From assembly GCA_002696035.1 (NCBI GenBank), contig NZQV01000006.1, positions 265,256 to 329,255 of the forward strand: DNA of 64,000 bases, in the 5' to 3' direction. Positions 38,438 through 48,245 of the stretch are shown in pieces. The DNA comes from Balneola sp. (GTDB lineage Bacteria > Bacteroidota > Rhodothermia > Balneolales > Balneolaceae). How positions within the stretch are numbered: the stretch's first letter is position 1; every line of letters starts with the position of its first letter. The notes beneath the pieces are model-generated. The model saw only the letters and a program-made list of their open reading frames with translations, ran no database searches and was not told where the DNA came from. Both the position numbers and the translations under genes were made by a program.

Positions 38438-40283
38438 TCAATCCTTTTCAAAAGTCAGCTTTTTTTCCCACTCACCTTGCGCTGATTTCCTGAACACAAA
38501 ATCTCCGATCACAAGATAATCCATTTCCGTATTCATGAAACAGCGGTAAGCATCTTCGGGGGTGCAAACGATCGGTTCACCCCGCACATTAAAACTCGTG
38601 TTTACCACCATTCCCACTCCGGTTTTTTCTTTGAAGGCATTCAGCAACTCCCAGTATCGTTCGTTGGTTTCTGGGTGAACCGTTTGGATACGGGCAGAAA
38701 AATCAATGTGTGTGATGGCTGGAAATTCCGAGCGTTCAAACGCCAGTTTTTCCCGGAGCGGAAGCTTGTGATAATTCTTCGGTAACTCTTTTCGATGGGA
38801 CTTTCTCACTTCCTGCACCAACAACATGTACGGAGAATCTGACTTCACCTCAAAATATTCATGAGCATCTTCTGCTAAAACAGAGGGCGCAAACGGCCTG
38901 AAAGACTCCCTGTATTTGATCTTCAGGTTCAATTTATTTTGCATATCCGGATTTCGAGGATCACCCAAAATACTGCGGTTACCCAGCGCCCGCGGACCAA
39001 ATTCCATTCTCCCCTGAAACCAGCCAACTACGTTTCCATCAGCCAGCCAGTCAGCTACTTTGGCGTACAACGCCTTTCCTTCGAGTTTCTCGTAAACGGG
39101 CTTGAACTTCTTGAGCTGCTGCTGAATTTCAAATTCATGAAATTCAGGTCCCAGGTAAGCCCCTTTTCATACTATCGGGTTTTTGAGGAAGCCGTTGTTT
39201 CTCAAAATATAAATAATGAGCCGCAAGAGCCGCACCCACTGCTCCACCGGCATCCCCTGCTGCGGGTTGTATATAGATCTCCTCAAAAATTCCTTCGTTC
39301 TGGATCACACCATTGGCCACACAATTTAGAGCCACTCCGCCAGCAAGGCACAGATTCTCAGAATTTGTGAGATCCTTCGCATCTTTCGCCATCTTAACAA
39401 CGATCTCTTCCGTAACTTTCTGAATGGCTAATGCAAGGTCCGCTTCATGCTGCTGAAGTTCATTTTCTTCCTCCCGCTTCGGAAACCCGAACAAATCTTC
39501 CCACTTTTTTTCCCGGACCATTTTCAGTCCTGTAGCATAATCAAAGTAATCCTGATTCAGGTAAATGGACCCATCATCCCGGATCTCTACCAACTCAGTT
39601 TTGATCTTCTCGATATATTCCTTCAGCAGTGGTGAATTGGGATCTCCATAAGGAGCCAGACCCATCAGTTTGTACTCACCGGAATTTACTCTAAATCCCA
39701 AATAATACGTGAATGCGGAATACAACAGTCCCAGCGAATGTGGAAATTTAAGCTCCCTGTGAATGGTAATATCTGTTCCCTTTCCAGAACATATTGAAGC
39801 CGTGGCCCACTCTCCTACCCCATCTATAGTAAGGATAGCAGATTCTTCAAAAGGCGATGGATAAAAGGCACTTGCAGCATGACTAAGGTGATGTTCCGGA
39901 AACAAAAACTTCACTTTCTCCCGATCGTATTCCCCCACCCTTTTGAGAGCCTCGTACATCTCACGCTTCATAAACATTTTCTCCTTCAGCCAGACAGGCA
40001 TAGCCGTAAAGAACGATTTCACCCCACGGGGAGCAAACGATAAATAAGTCTCGAGCAGGCGCTCGAATTTCAAAAGTGGTTTGTCGTAAAATGCAATTAC
40101 TTCAAGTTCATCAAGTGTAACTCCGGCTGCATCAAGACAAAACTGGGTAGCCTGAACAGGGAAACTTTCGTCGTGTTTTTTTCGGGTGAACCGTTCTTCC
40201 TGAGCCGCTGCAATGATCTCACCATCGCGAATAATGCAAGCGGCTGAATCGTGATAAAAAGCTGAAATTCCGAGAATAGTCAT
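38438..40283 (-). pseudogene. carbamoyltransferase (NodU/CmcH type) with one frameshift
   Basis: Transfers carbamoyl from carbamoyl phosphate to a sugar or small molecule. The N-terminal Kae1-like domain reads GISAFYHDSAACIIRDGEIIAA with HLSHAASAFYPSPFEESAIL and TIDGVGEWA. The C-terminal part has GWFQGRMEFGPRALGNRSIL and NTSFNVRGEPIVCTPEDA. The reading frame is broken between 40283-39144 and the 3' part: the minus strand has AAAAGGGG at 39160-39167. Removing one base restores GAYLGPEFHEFEIQQQLKKF joined to the conserved C-terminal domain. All motifs are otherwise intact, so this may be a sequencing error, a recent mutation or phase variation. It is listed as a broken gene only because the sequence as given is broken. 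Confidence 0.85.
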
Positions 40284-40373
40284 ATGCGTATTTAAGTCGC
40301 CTGAAGATAGTAAATCCTAAGCAGCATTCATTAATAGTTCCCGCACAGAATACACTTCCCATAAATTTGAGAG

Positions 40374-40403
40374 TTGTAATTTCTTATAGCCCGCATACTT
40401 TTG
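40374..40403 (+). promoter_or_regulatory. promoter of the yicC-gmk-rpoZ-coaBC operon
   Basis: TTG at 40374-40376, 19 nt, then TACTTTTG at 40396-40403, an exact match to the Bacteroidota sigma-A pattern TTG-N19-TAnnTTTG. A second TAnnTTTG (TATTTTTG) overlaps just downstream at 40404-40411. The start codon is 37 nt beyond. Confidence 0.6.
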
Positions 40404-40440
40404 TATTTTTGGCGTCAATTTTCATCATCAAGAATCTTTT

Positions 40441-41322
40441 ATGATCATATCGATGACAGGCTTTGGCCGTGGAGAAGCTACTGAACATGGCATTACATCC
40501 ACTGTCGAAATCAAATCCCTAAACAGTCGTTATCTGGATCTTAGCACACGGCTTCCACAGCAACTTCAGGATAAAGAACTGGAGGTAAAGGAACTTGTGC
40601 AGAAAACTGTAAATCGCGGTAAGCTGAATATTACCATCTATGTCTCGGAAACGGACGAAAGCGGTCCTTCCATTCAAGTGGACGAAAAGAAAGTGTCGGG
40701 ATATACCAAGATCCTGAATGATCTGCGTGATATTGCCGGCATCGAAGACCCGATCACCATTTCAGACATCACACAATTTGGCGATGTGTTTGTGAAAGAG
40801 GAAGAAGATGAAGAGCTGATTGAGCAAAAATGGGTTGTTGCTAAAAAGGCTCTGAACGAGGCTGTTGAATCACTGCTCAAAATGCGTACACAGGAAGGCG
40901 ATCAGCTTAAGAATGATCTTGTTGATCGCATTGAGTTCATTGACGAGAATATTCAGATCATCACCACCCAAACCAATGGCCGCGCCGAGGAAGCACGAGA
41001 CAAACTGCTGGAACGCATACAGAATTTGATCGATGAAGATAAAATTGATGAAGAGCGCCTGGAAATGGAAGTAGCCGTTCTTGTAGATAAAATGGATGTA
41101 ACGGAAGAGATCGTGCGCCTCCGGTCTCACCTTAAATTTTTTCTGGAAGCCATTGAACAACCGGAACCAGCCGGTCGTCGGCTCAATTTCCTTTCACAGG
41201 AGATCAACCGTGAACTGAATACCATTGGGTCTAAGGCAAATAATTCAGAGATCGCTCAGTATGTCGTGAAGTGCAAGGAAGCTCTTGAGCAGATCCGCGA
41301 ACAAGTACAAAACGTCGAATAA
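40441..41322 (+). CDS. YicC/YloC-family endoribonuclease-like protein
   Basis: The N-terminus MIISMTGFGRGEA is diagnostic, and the C-terminus with RRLNFLSQEINRELNTIGSKANNSEIAQYVVKCKEALEQIREQVQN completes the YicC N- and DUF1732 domains. It is 293 residues long. Family members are metal-dependent endoribonucleases. It is the first gene of an operon with gmk, rpoZ and coaBC, an arrangement seen in many bacteria. Confidence 0.93.
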   Translation: MIISMTGFGRGEATEHGITSTVEIKSLNSRYLDLSTRLPQQLQDKELEVKELVQKTVNRGKLNITIYVSETDESGPSIQVDEKKVSGYTKILNDLRDIAGIEDPITISDITQFGDVFVKEEEDEELIEQKWVVAKKALNEAVESLLKMRTQEGDQLKNDLVDRIEFIDENIQIITTQTNGRAEEARDKLLERIQNLIDEDKIDEERLEMEVAVLVDKMDVTEEIVRLRSHLKFFLEAIEQPEPAGRRLNFLSQEINRELNTIGSKANNSEIAQYVVKCKEALEQIREQVQNVE

Positions 41323-41325
41323 TTT

Positions 41326-41380
41326 AGATTTTAGTATTGAGTAGTGAGTTTTTTTTGCTCAATACTCACTACTCAAATCT
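41326..41380. repeat. long hairpin with 7-nt periodic arms
   Basis: Arms 41326-41348 and 41358-41380 match as an inverted repeat at 20 of 23 positions, with an eight-T loop. The right arm reads as heptads CTCAATA CTCACTA CTCAAAT. Because of the periodicity the arms can also pair in a register shifted by 7 nt. It lies between the yicC-like gene and gmk. Confidence 0.75.
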
Positions 41381-41390
41381 CATTACTATT

Positions 41391-41963
41391 ATGGAAAAAG
41401 GTAAAGTTATCATATTGGTTGCACCCAGTGGAAGCGGAAAGACCACCCTGGCGCGCCGGCTTTTTAAAGATTTTGACACCATCAAGTTCTCGGTTTCTGC
41501 GACAACACGTCCGCCCCGCACCTATGAAGAAGACGGAAAGCATTACTACTTCCTCTCAGATGCTGATTTTGACCAAAAAGTAGGGTCGAAAGAATTCCTG
41601 GAATGGGAAGAATTCTATGGCGGAAAGAAATACGGTACACTGCGTTCTGAGGTTGATAAAAAACTAAATTCAGGCTATTTTGTTCTGCTTGACATTGAAG
41701 TAAAGGGAGCTGTGAATGTGAAAGAAATTTATGGCGATGAAAGTCTCGCCTTATTCATTCAGCCTCCCTCAATTGATGTGTTGAAACAGCGACTGATAGA
41801 TCGCGGCACAGAAGACGATGAGACCCTGGCCCTGAGACTACAGCGCGCTGAAAAAGAACTTACTTACGCTGATCGTTTTGATCAGGTAATTATTAATGAC
41901 GATTTGGACTCGGCTTACGAAGAAGTAAAAGAAGCCGTCATCAAATTCATGAATCAAAATTGA
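41391..41963 (+). CDS. gmk: guanylate kinase
   Basis: ATP-dependent conversion of GMP to GDP. The P-loop is APSGSGKTT, and the GMP-binding region includes SATTRPPRTYEEDGKHYYF and the EFLEWEEFYGGKKYGT segment. The ATG at 41391 gives 190 residues and the normal N-terminus MEKGKVIILV; an upstream in-frame start would run through the hairpin element. rpoZ follows 4 nt after its stop. Confidence 0.95.
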   Translation: MEKGKVIILVAPSGSGKTTLARRLFKDFDTIKFSVSATTRPPRTYEEDGKHYYFLSDADFDQKVGSKEFLEWEEFYGGKKYGTLRSEVDKKLNSGYFVLLDIEVKGAVNVKEIYGDESLALFIQPPSIDVLKQRLIDRGTEDDETLALRLQRAEKELTYADRFDQVIINDDLDSAYEEVKEAVIKFMNQN

Positions 41964-41967
41964 TATT

Positions 41968-42261
41968 ATGTCAGTTAAAACATTAGATGTTGAAAAACTA
42001 AAATTCAAAACGGGTAATAAGTACGAACTGCTTGTAATCCTTTCCAAAAGAGCACGGCAAATTGCAGCTCAGGAAAAACTGGAACTAGACGAAAAACTCC
42101 AGTATTTCGAAGGTTTTGAGGAAGAAGATGAATTTTCTTTCAATGAAGAGCAGGAAAACATTTCTAAAGCGTTTGAAAAGCTGGCCCACCCCACCCAACG
42201 GGCAATTATAGAAATGGAAAACGATGATATCTATTATCGCCATCCTGAAAAAGAACTGTAA
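41968..42261 (+). CDS. rpoZ: RNA polymerase omega subunit
   Basis: The conserved core is NKYELLVILSKRARQIAAQE (residues 17-36), the Rpb6/omega signature. The acidic C-terminus ending ENDDIYYRHPEKEL resembles Bacteroidota omega proteins. It is 97 residues long. The gmk-rpoZ-coaBC order supports the call. Confidence 0.88.
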   Translation: MSVKTLDVEKLKFKTGNKYELLVILSKRARQIAAQEKLELDEKLQYFEGFEEEDEFSFNEEQENISKAFEKLAHPTQRAIIEMENDDIYYRHPEKEL

Positions 42262-42263
42262 TT

Positions 42264-43451
42264 ATGCTCTCCGGTAAACGCATCATTTTGGGTGTTACCG
42301 GAGGAATTGCAGCCTACAAAGCTGCTTTCTTACTTAGAGAATTTCAAAAAGCGGGAGCTGAAGTCCGCGTCACTATGACGCCCTCGGCTACCCGCTTTGT
42401 TGGTTTAGAGACTTTTGCTTCCCTTTCCGGCCATGAAGTTGCAGTAGATATTTTTCCCGAAAAAGGACAATCCAGCGAGTGGACCCGGCATATCAACTGG
42501 GGCGAATGGGCCGACCTGTTTGTGATAGCTCCCTGTACCGCCAATACCCTTGCCAAAATTGCTACCGGCATTTCGGATAATATGCTTACAAGCACCGTTT
42601 TGGCCGCTCGTTCTCCCATCCTTATCTGCCCTACTATGGACGGTGAAATGTATGAATCACCGGGGGTCTCCAAAAACCTCCAAACCATTCAGGAACAGGG
42701 CTACCATGTTCTGGAACCTGATAGTGGATACTTAGCCAGCGGCTTGGAAGGCAAAGGCCGTCTTCCTGAGGTCGAGGATATTCTTGAAAAAGCCTCTGAT
42801 ATCATCGGATCAATAGAAGGTCCGCTTGAAGGAAAAAAGGTAATTGTAACTGCTGGACCAACCCGAGAGCATATCGATCCCGTGCGGTTTATTTCCAATC
42901 CAAGTTCTGGCAAAATGGGCGTTGCTATGGCTCAAGCAGCTCAAAGTCTTGGTGCCGATGTCACACTGATCCATGGCCCGCTATCTATTTCTATACCAGA
43001 CGACTTGCATTCCGTTTCTATAGTCAGTACTGCTGATCTTTTTGAAGCAGTGAAGGAATTTCAGGATGCAGATGTGATTATCATGGCCGCCGCCGTTTCC
43101 GATTTTACTCCGGTCGAAGTTCACCAAAATAAAGTAAAGAAATTGAGTGCGGCAAGTGAGATCAAGCTGCAACAAACTCAGGATATCTTAGCCTGGCTCG
43201 GCGATCATAAGAAAGAAGATCAGGTACTTATCGGGTTTGCCATGGAGACTGAGAACCTCCTTGAAAATGCATCCTCAAAACTGGAAAAGAAAAAGGCCGA
43301 TTACATTATTGCTAACTCGTTGAGAGATAAAGGTGCAGGATTTGAAGCGGATACAAATACCGTTCATTTATTAGGCAAAGAGTCTGAACAAACATTCCAG
43401 GGATCAAAGAAGGATATTGCCGTCGAAATTCTGAATACGATTTTTAGGTGA
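42264..43451 (+). CDS. coaBC: bifunctional phosphopantothenoylcysteine decarboxylase / phosphopantothenate-cysteine ligase
   Basis: Two steps of coenzyme A synthesis. The CoaC flavodoxin-like half shows [13 protein letters not shown], the catalytic His in [13 protein letters not shown] and [12 protein letters not shown]. The CoaB half begins near residue 188 with [19 protein letters not shown] and [15 protein letters not shown], and continues to the synthetase motif with KVKKL. It is 395 residues long. It is the last gene of the operon. Confidence 0.95.
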   Translation: MLSGKRIILGVTGGIAAYKAAFLLREFQKAGAEVRVTMTPSATRFVGLETFASLSGHEVAVDIFPEKGQSSEWTRHINWGEWADLFVIAPCTANTLAKIATGISDNMLTSTVLAARSPILICPTMDGEMYESPGVSKNLQTIQEQGYHVLEPDSGYLASGLEGKGRLPEVEDILEKASDIIGSIEGPLEGKKVIVTAGPTREHIDPVRFISNPSSGKMGVAMAQAAQSLGADVTLIHGPLSISIPDDLHSVSIVSTADLFEAVKEFQDADVIIMAAAVSDFTPVEVHQNKVKKLSAASEIKLQQTQDILAWLGDHKKEDQVLIGFAMETENLLENASSKLEKKKADYIIANSLRDKGAGFEADTNTVHLLGKESEQTFQGSKKDIAVEILNTIFR

Positions 43452-43582
43452 TTAGGTGATCTAGTGACTTGGTGATATGGTGTTTTCTCCGGGAGCTTTC
43501 TCATATACCAATTACAGCATAGCAGTTTTAGCAAGCTATTAATGCTTAATATGGTCTTCCTCACCTAATCACCATATCACCC
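43446..43582. repeat. long hairpin with 8-nt periodic arms (copy 1)
   Basis: The left arm reads as octads GGTGATTA GGTGATCT AGTGACTT GGTGATAT. The right arm (43561-43582) reads TCACCTAA TCACCATA TCACCC. Two perfect pairings are possible: 43447-43459 with 43561-43573 (13 bp) and 43471-43482 with 43570-43581 (12 bp). It begins at the coaBC stop and ends over the stop of the convergent gene. Confidence 0.75.
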
Positions 43583-44725
43583 ACACATCCACTTGTATAC
43601 GCGATACGTTTTGGCGGTCTCACAGCCCAGTGCTTCCAGACTTCGTCGCATGATCCAGTTCTTTTCACTTACAAATCCACCTTCCAATACTTTTATGTTA
43701 GGATAATATCTTCGCGTCCATTTCACGCCCTCGATAAACACCAGCGATTCCAGTCCCCTGCCTCGATATTTTGGATCGGTTCCAAATGCCAGCGGTCTAA
43801 ATTTTTGCGCTCTTTTCCTGAATCCTATCAGTTTGGGCAGATGCCACCATTTTAGTTTTCCTTTGGTTTGAGCCGATATTTCGTGAAGATCAGGGACGCT
43901 TACCAAAAACGAAGCCGGCTCTCCATCTACAAAAACAATGGGTGAAGTTTCAGGCATTAAAACTGGTTTCAGCTTTTTAACCATTTGGCGAATGGTTTCT
44001 TCTGAAATCCCGATAAACTCTTCCTCCCGCTCCTGAATGATCTGATCTTGAAATGCTCGGTTATATACTTGTCGAATCAGTTCTCCATCCTGCAATAAAT
44101 TCTTCTTGTCTATAGGGCGGATCTCAATATTTTCTCTGGATCTTACCCGTTCCGCAATTCGTAATAGTCGCTCGGGAAGAGGCTGATCCATTTGAAGCTG
44201 ATACATATACAGGTCATCAAATTTCTCGGGCTGGGTTTGCTCGATCAATCCTTCGTAGTACTCCTGATGGTAAAGCATGCCATATACATTATGATCCTCA
44301 AAACCGTTGATCAAAATACCCCAGAACGTGTCGTTTTCCCCAAAGTTTATGGGACCCCGAAAGCCTGCATACCCTTTCTTACTATGCCATTCACGGGCAA
44401 AATCTATGACAGCAGTAGCTATTCCAGGATCGTTTTCCATTTCAATGAATCCAATACCTCCCAACTTCGGATCGTATGCCTTATCCTTTTCCGGATCTGT
44501 AAACAGAGCAAAACGTCCAACAACCAGATCTCCATCATACACTAAAAACCTTTCACACGAACCACCTTTCTGGAAACGTTCATTTTTTTCTTCATCAAAA
44601 ACATTTTCCACTTCAAACCGAAAGGGCGGACGATACCATTTACTCTCGGCATGTAATCGACCGGGCAACTCATGAAAAGCATCCACCTGAGATTTCGATC
44701 GAACTTTTTGAATTTGAAATGACAT
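43577..44725 (-). CDS. GNAT-like protein of unknown substrate
   Basis: A 382-residue soluble protein. The segment AFGTDPKYRGRGLESLVFIEGVKW is a GNAT acetyl-CoA loop, and PIVFVDGEPASFLVSVPDL is the strand before it. The N-terminal half (DAFHELPGRLHAESKWYRPP, FRGPINFGENDTFWGILI) is typical of a conserved group of long GNAT-like proteins in Bacteroidota and others, with no known substrate that I can name. It is divergent from the gene at 44800. Confidence 0.75.
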   Translation of the reverse strand: MSFQIQKVRSKSQVDAFHELPGRLHAESKWYRPPFRFEVENVFDEEKNERFQKGGSCERFLVYDGDLVVGRFALFTDPEKDKAYDPKLGGIGFIEMENDPGIATAVIDFAREWHSKKGYAGFRGPINFGENDTFWGILINGFEDHNVYGMLYHQEYYEGLIEQTQPEKFDDLYMYQLQMDQPLPERLLRIAERVRSRENIEIRPIDKKNLLQDGELIRQVYNRAFQDQIIQEREEEFIGISEETIRQMVKKLKPVLMPETSPIVFVDGEPASFLVSVPDLHEISAQTKGKLKWWHLPKLIGFRKRAQKFRPLAFGTDPKYRGRGLESLVFIEGVKWTRRYYPNIKVLEGGFVSEKNWIMRRSLEALGCETAKTYRVYKWMCG

Positions 44726-44799
44726 ATCTTTTTTTGTACAGAAGTTTATAGATTGCGTTGAAAGTAAATCTATGAAATTAAGGAACCAACATCGTGTTC

Positions 44800-45240
44800 A
44801 TGGAACATTTTAAAAATGGGAAAAAAATTGTAACGGCTTTGTTGGCCTTCACTTGTATCATCAGTGGAATCATTTTAGCCTCCACGCCTGCACCCACTTT
44901 TCAAAGACTGGATAACTTTGGCGAACTCGATTCCTTGTTGCAAGTTCAGTTTCAGGAATCTCGCATCTTGTCATCCCAGATAAGAACAAGTACTGTACAT
45001 GTAGATTCAAACCTGACCCGAAAGGAATTCAGAATTGAAGTTCCCTCCAGATTTTCCAAGACCTTATTTCATGTCCACCTCGACAAGAAACTGACTCCTT
45101 ATGGCTTAGATACACCTGCTCGCGTGCATTTTCCTTCCAGGGATATGGACATTTTTTTGTATTACAATAATACCATTCTTCGAACTTTGCGCCTTACAAC
45201 CGACACTGATCTGGATACTCTTCAAACCGAACAATTTTAA
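44800..45240 (+). CDS. small secreted or anchored protein, unknown
   Basis: A 146-residue product with an N-terminal hydrophobic helix (VTALLAFTCIISGIILA) serving as signal or anchor, then a mixed beta-rich domain. I recognise no family. The ATG at 44800 is preferred over a GTG two codons upstream. It is followed after 2 bp by the lipase-like gene, so it may be its partner, for example a chaperone or anchor. Confidence 0.6.
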   Translation: MEHFKNGKKIVTALLAFTCIISGIILASTPAPTFQRLDNFGELDSLLQVQFQESRILSSQIRTSTVHVDSNLTRKEFRIEVPSRFSKTLFHVHLDKKLTPYGLDTPARVHFPSRDMDIFLYYNNTILRTLRLTTDTDLDTLQTEQF

Positions 45241-45242
45241 AC

Positions 45243-46094
45243 ATGGCTGATCGAAAGAATATACTGAAGCGTCTTGAATTGCAGGAATTTCCTCAGCCCG
45301 ATCTGGTGAAACTGAAGTATCCGGTCTTTTTGTGCCATGGTTATGGAGCGATTGGCTCCGTAGTGAAATCCGGTCCTTTGCACGATCCCTGCATGGAAAT
45401 TCGTGGCCATGGAGTGGTTGCCATTGCCCCCAATACCGTTCCTTACGCCAAAATTGAAACCCGGGCGGAAAACTGGGTTCGGCTCATCCAAAAATTTTGC
45501 ACAGAACATGGCTATGAAAAGGTAAATGTGGTAACACATAGCATGGGCGGACTAGATATGCGTTGTGCCTTATCTAAAATGGATGCTGCTGAGTACGTTG
45601 AAAGCCTCACGACCATAGCCACTCCCCATCACGGCTCGAGCCTTGCAGATCTTGTTTTAAAGACACCAGAATTGGTGATGGAAAAGCTCAGCGAGATGTT
45701 CGACTGGTTTGGAGAGTTTATGTTTCCAAAAACCAAAAGTGATGCGCTGGGTTCTTTGGAACAATTATCCTGTGGATATGCCCGGGACATCTTCAATCCC
45801 GAACACCCGGATGTAGAAGGCGTACAGTATTATTCGTACAGTGCCGCTGTGGGCAAAGGAACTGAATTTCCGATCAACCCCGTGCTTCGATTTCAGAATA
45901 ATCAGATCTTTGATAAGGAAGGGGAAAATGATGCTTTTGTCTCTGTTGAAAGTGCTAAATGGGGAACGCATCTGGAGACTATTCCGCTTTCTCACCTTTC
46001 TCAAATGCATCTTCAGATGAACAAGGAATCGTCAAAGATCTACGACCAGTTCTGGCTTAATGTGGTGAAAAAATTAGCCGAGAACGGCCACTGA
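45243..46094 (+). CDS. alpha/beta-hydrolase, triacylglycerol lipase (EstA/LipA-like)
   Basis: Alpha/beta hydrolase of 283 residues. The nucleophile elbow is VTHSMGG, and LCHGYGAIG supplies the oxyanion-hole strand. The catalytic Asp and His are likely in the FDKEGENDAFVSVESAKWG and LSHLSQMHLQM segments. The pattern resembles lipases of family I. No signal peptide is visible. It abuts surE convergently, 10 bp apart. Confidence 0.8.
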   Translation: MADRKNILKRLELQEFPQPDLVKLKYPVFLCHGYGAIGSVVKSGPLHDPCMEIRGHGVVAIAPNTVPYAKIETRAENWVRLIQKFCTEHGYEKVNVVTHSMGGLDMRCALSKMDAAEYVESLTTIATPHHGSSLADLVLKTPELVMEKLSEMFDWFGEFMFPKTKSDALGSLEQLSCGYARDIFNPEHPDVEGVQYYSYSAAVGKGTEFPINPVLRFQNNQIFDKEGENDAFVSVESAKWGTHLETIPLSHLSQMHLQMNKESSKIYDQFWLNVVKKLAENGH

Positions 46095-46104
46095 TCGGGT
46101 AAGA

Positions 46105-46881
46105 TCAATCCGTCTCATTCAGGCTGCGCTCATCTACATTTTCCAGTAGATTGTACGCCGTCAGATCGTATTGAATGGGAGTTACGGAAGCTTTTCCATC
46201 TCTTAGAACATGAATATCTGAGTCCTTGCCATCGTCCAGTAATTCAAACTTCCCGGTAAGCCAGTAATAAGCTCTGTTAAAAGGATCGGTACGGCTTTCA
46301 TATTCTTCTACGTAACGGCTGTCGGCTTGTCGCGTCCACTCGATCCCGGTGAATTCACCGGCCGGAGCATTTACATTCAAAGTTATACCTCTCGGCAGTC
46401 CATTTTTCAAAACAAACCGAATTACTCGGCGGGCCGCTTCCTGACAGCCACGGAGATTGGCCTCTTCACTAAATTCGGTACAACTCACCGCAATGGATGG
46501 ATATCCCAGAATAGTTCCTTCCGTTGCCGCGCTCACCGTTCCGGAATACATGATATTGATCCCGGCATTGCTTCCGTGATTGATACCACTTACCACAAGA
46601 TCCGGTTTCCGATCCAAGAGCTGCCCATGAGCTAGCTTCACACAATCGGCAGGCGTTCCGTTTACAGCTTCTCCCTCAAACTTGTCGGCCACGGTAAATT
46701 TACTGGCACGCAACGGCACCTGAATGGTGATGGAATGTCCTACCGCACTCTGCTCTTTATCGGGAGCCACGATATATACATCTCCAAATTCTGCTGCTAC
46801 TTCAGCCAGCGCTTTTATACCCGGTGAAAAAATTCCGTCGTCGTTACTTACTAAAATAAATGGTCTTTCTGAGTCGCTCAT
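46105..46881 (-). CDS. surE: 5'/3'-nucleotidase SurE
   Basis: Metal-dependent nucleoside monophosphate phosphatase. The [15 protein letters not shown]-terminus with the DD metal ligands is diagnostic, followed by [10 protein letters not shown] and [23 protein letters not shown]. The length of 258 residues is normal. Its start overlaps the panB stop by 4 nt. Confidence 0.95.
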   Translation of the reverse strand: MSDSERPFILVSNDDGIFSPGIKALAEVAAEFGDVYIVAPDKEQSAVGHSITIQVPLRASKFTVADKFEGEAVNGTPADCVKLAHGQLLDRKPDLVVSGINHGSNAGINIMYSGTVSAATEGTILGYPSIAVSCTEFSEEANLRGCQEAARRVIRFVLKNGLPRGITLNVNAPAGEFTGIEWTRQADSRYVEEYESRTDPFNRAYYWLTGKFELLDDGKDSDIHVLRDGKASVTPIQYDLTAYNLLENVDERSLNETD

Positions 46882-47708
46882 CCGCCGTACTGCTCTTCTT
46901 TATTTGGAAAATCTCTGCTTTTAACATCTTTGATGTAGTTCTGAACCGCATCCGTCATCACCGAGTTCATATCGGCATAGCGGCGTAAAAATCGTGGGTT
47001 GAATTCTTTATTCAAACCCAGCATATCGTGAATCACCAGTACTTGTCCGTCGCACTCGGGACCTGCCCCAATTCCTATCGTTGGGATAGAAAGTTCTGCA
47101 GTGACTTTAGCAGCCAGCTCTGCGGGAATTTTCTCTAACACCAACGAAAAACATCCTGCTTCTTCCAGTAACTTGGCATCCCGTATCAATTCTTCTGCTT
47201 CCTGATCTTCGGTGGCCCGTACTTTGTAGGTCCCAAATTTATAAATGCTTTGCGGGGTGAGCCCAAGGTGTCCCATTACCGGGATCCCTGCATCTACAAT
47301 GCGCCGAACTGTATCGACGATAGATTTACCGCCCTCCAGTTTGATCGCGTGTGCGCCGGCTTCTTTCATCATACGGCCTGCACTGATCAGCGCTTCTTTT
47401 GTAGTCACCTGATAGCTCATGAAAGGCAGATCGGCTATAACCAGTGCACGATCAACACCTCTCACTACACAGGTGGTGTGATAGATCATATGATCCAGTG
47501 TCATGGGGACGGTGGTTTCATGTCCGGCCATCACGTTGCTGGCTGAGTCTCCCACTAAAATGACATCAACCCCGGCCTGATCTATGATCTGAGCCATGGT
47601 AAAGTCATAAGCGGTTAGCATAGATATTTTGTCTCCTTTCGACTTCATATCCACCACAGTTTGAGTGGTGATCTTTACCGGTTTACCAGAAGATTTTTGG
47701 GTACTCAT
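46878..47708 (-). CDS. panB: 3-methyl-2-oxobutanoate hydroxymethyltransferase
   Basis: First step of pantothenate synthesis, from 2-ketoisovalerate, an intermediate made by the ilv genes in this window. Motifs are [34 protein letters not shown] and [12 protein letters not shown], plus [21 protein letters not shown]. The ATG at 47708 was chosen (276 aa): it overlaps the fabZ stop by 4 nt, whereas the longer frame reaches well into fabZ. Confidence 0.95.
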   Translation of the reverse strand: MSTQKSSGKPVKITTQTVVDMKSKGDKISMLTAYDFTMAQIIDQAGVDVILVGDSASNVMAGHETTVPMTLDHMIYHTTCVVRGVDRALVIADLPFMSYQVTTKEALISAGRMMKEAGAHAIKLEGGKSIVDTVRRIVDAGIPVMGHLGLTPQSIYKFGTYKVRATEDQEAEELIRDAKLLEEAGCFSLVLEKIPAELAAKVTAELSIPTIGIGAGPECDGQVLVIHDMLGLNKEFNPRFLRRYADMNSVMTDAVQNYIKDVKSRDFPNKEEQYGG

Positions 47709-48142
47709 GCTTTCTCCCGTGGGACCAATGCTGCTGAAGCTTCCAGTTCGCAAGCTACTTTTCCATCAACAGTTGCCTTCCCTGTCATGGTTACAAAATT
47801 GCGCTTCATACTTCCAAGCTCTACTTCCAGGATCAACTGATCTCCCGGTACTACCTGTTTCCTGAATTTGCATTTATTGATGCCCGTAAACACCATGATC
47901 TTGTCGTCATCACCCTCGGCATGCTGTGTCATCAACATAATTGCGCCAGCCTGGGCCAGAGCTTCTACCTGTAGCACACCAGGCATAATGGGCTGCCCCG
48001 GAAAATGGCCATTAAAAAACTCCTCGTTGGCCGTTACATTTTTATAGGCTTTGATGCGTTCTTCTTCCAGTTCCACCACACGGTCTACCAGTAAAAATGG
48101 ATAGCGATGCGGGATTATTTTTTTAATTTCTTCTATTGTCAT
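47705..48142 (-). CDS. fabZ: 3-hydroxyacyl-[ACP] dehydratase FabZ
   Basis: Hot-dog-fold dehydratase of fatty acid elongation. The catalytic His is in [23 protein letters not shown]. The protein is 145 residues and not fused to LpxC, unlike the bifunctional LpxC-FabZ common in other Bacteroidota. It is translationally coupled to panB. Confidence 0.93.
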   Translation of the reverse strand: MTIEEIKKIIPHRYPFLLVDRVVELEEERIKAYKNVTANEEFFNGHFPGQPIMPGVLQVEALAQAGAIMLMTQHAEGDDDKIMVFTGINKCKFRKQVVPGDQLILEVELGSMKRNFVTMTGKATVDGKVACELEASAALVPREKA

Positions 48143-48245
48143 GAGTTTAGCTTTTTATAGAGCTGCAAAAACACACTGCTTTTCTTGTTAAAAATAAGGC
48201 TGTCGCATAATAATGCCGTTGCTGTAATTCGGTGTGAATATACAA

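Noticed and set aside
41326..41380. Periodic arms considered as a CRISPR or tandem-repeat array
   Set aside because: Units are 7 nt and degenerate, with no spacers; inverted symmetry explains the pattern better. No CRISPR array occurs in the window.
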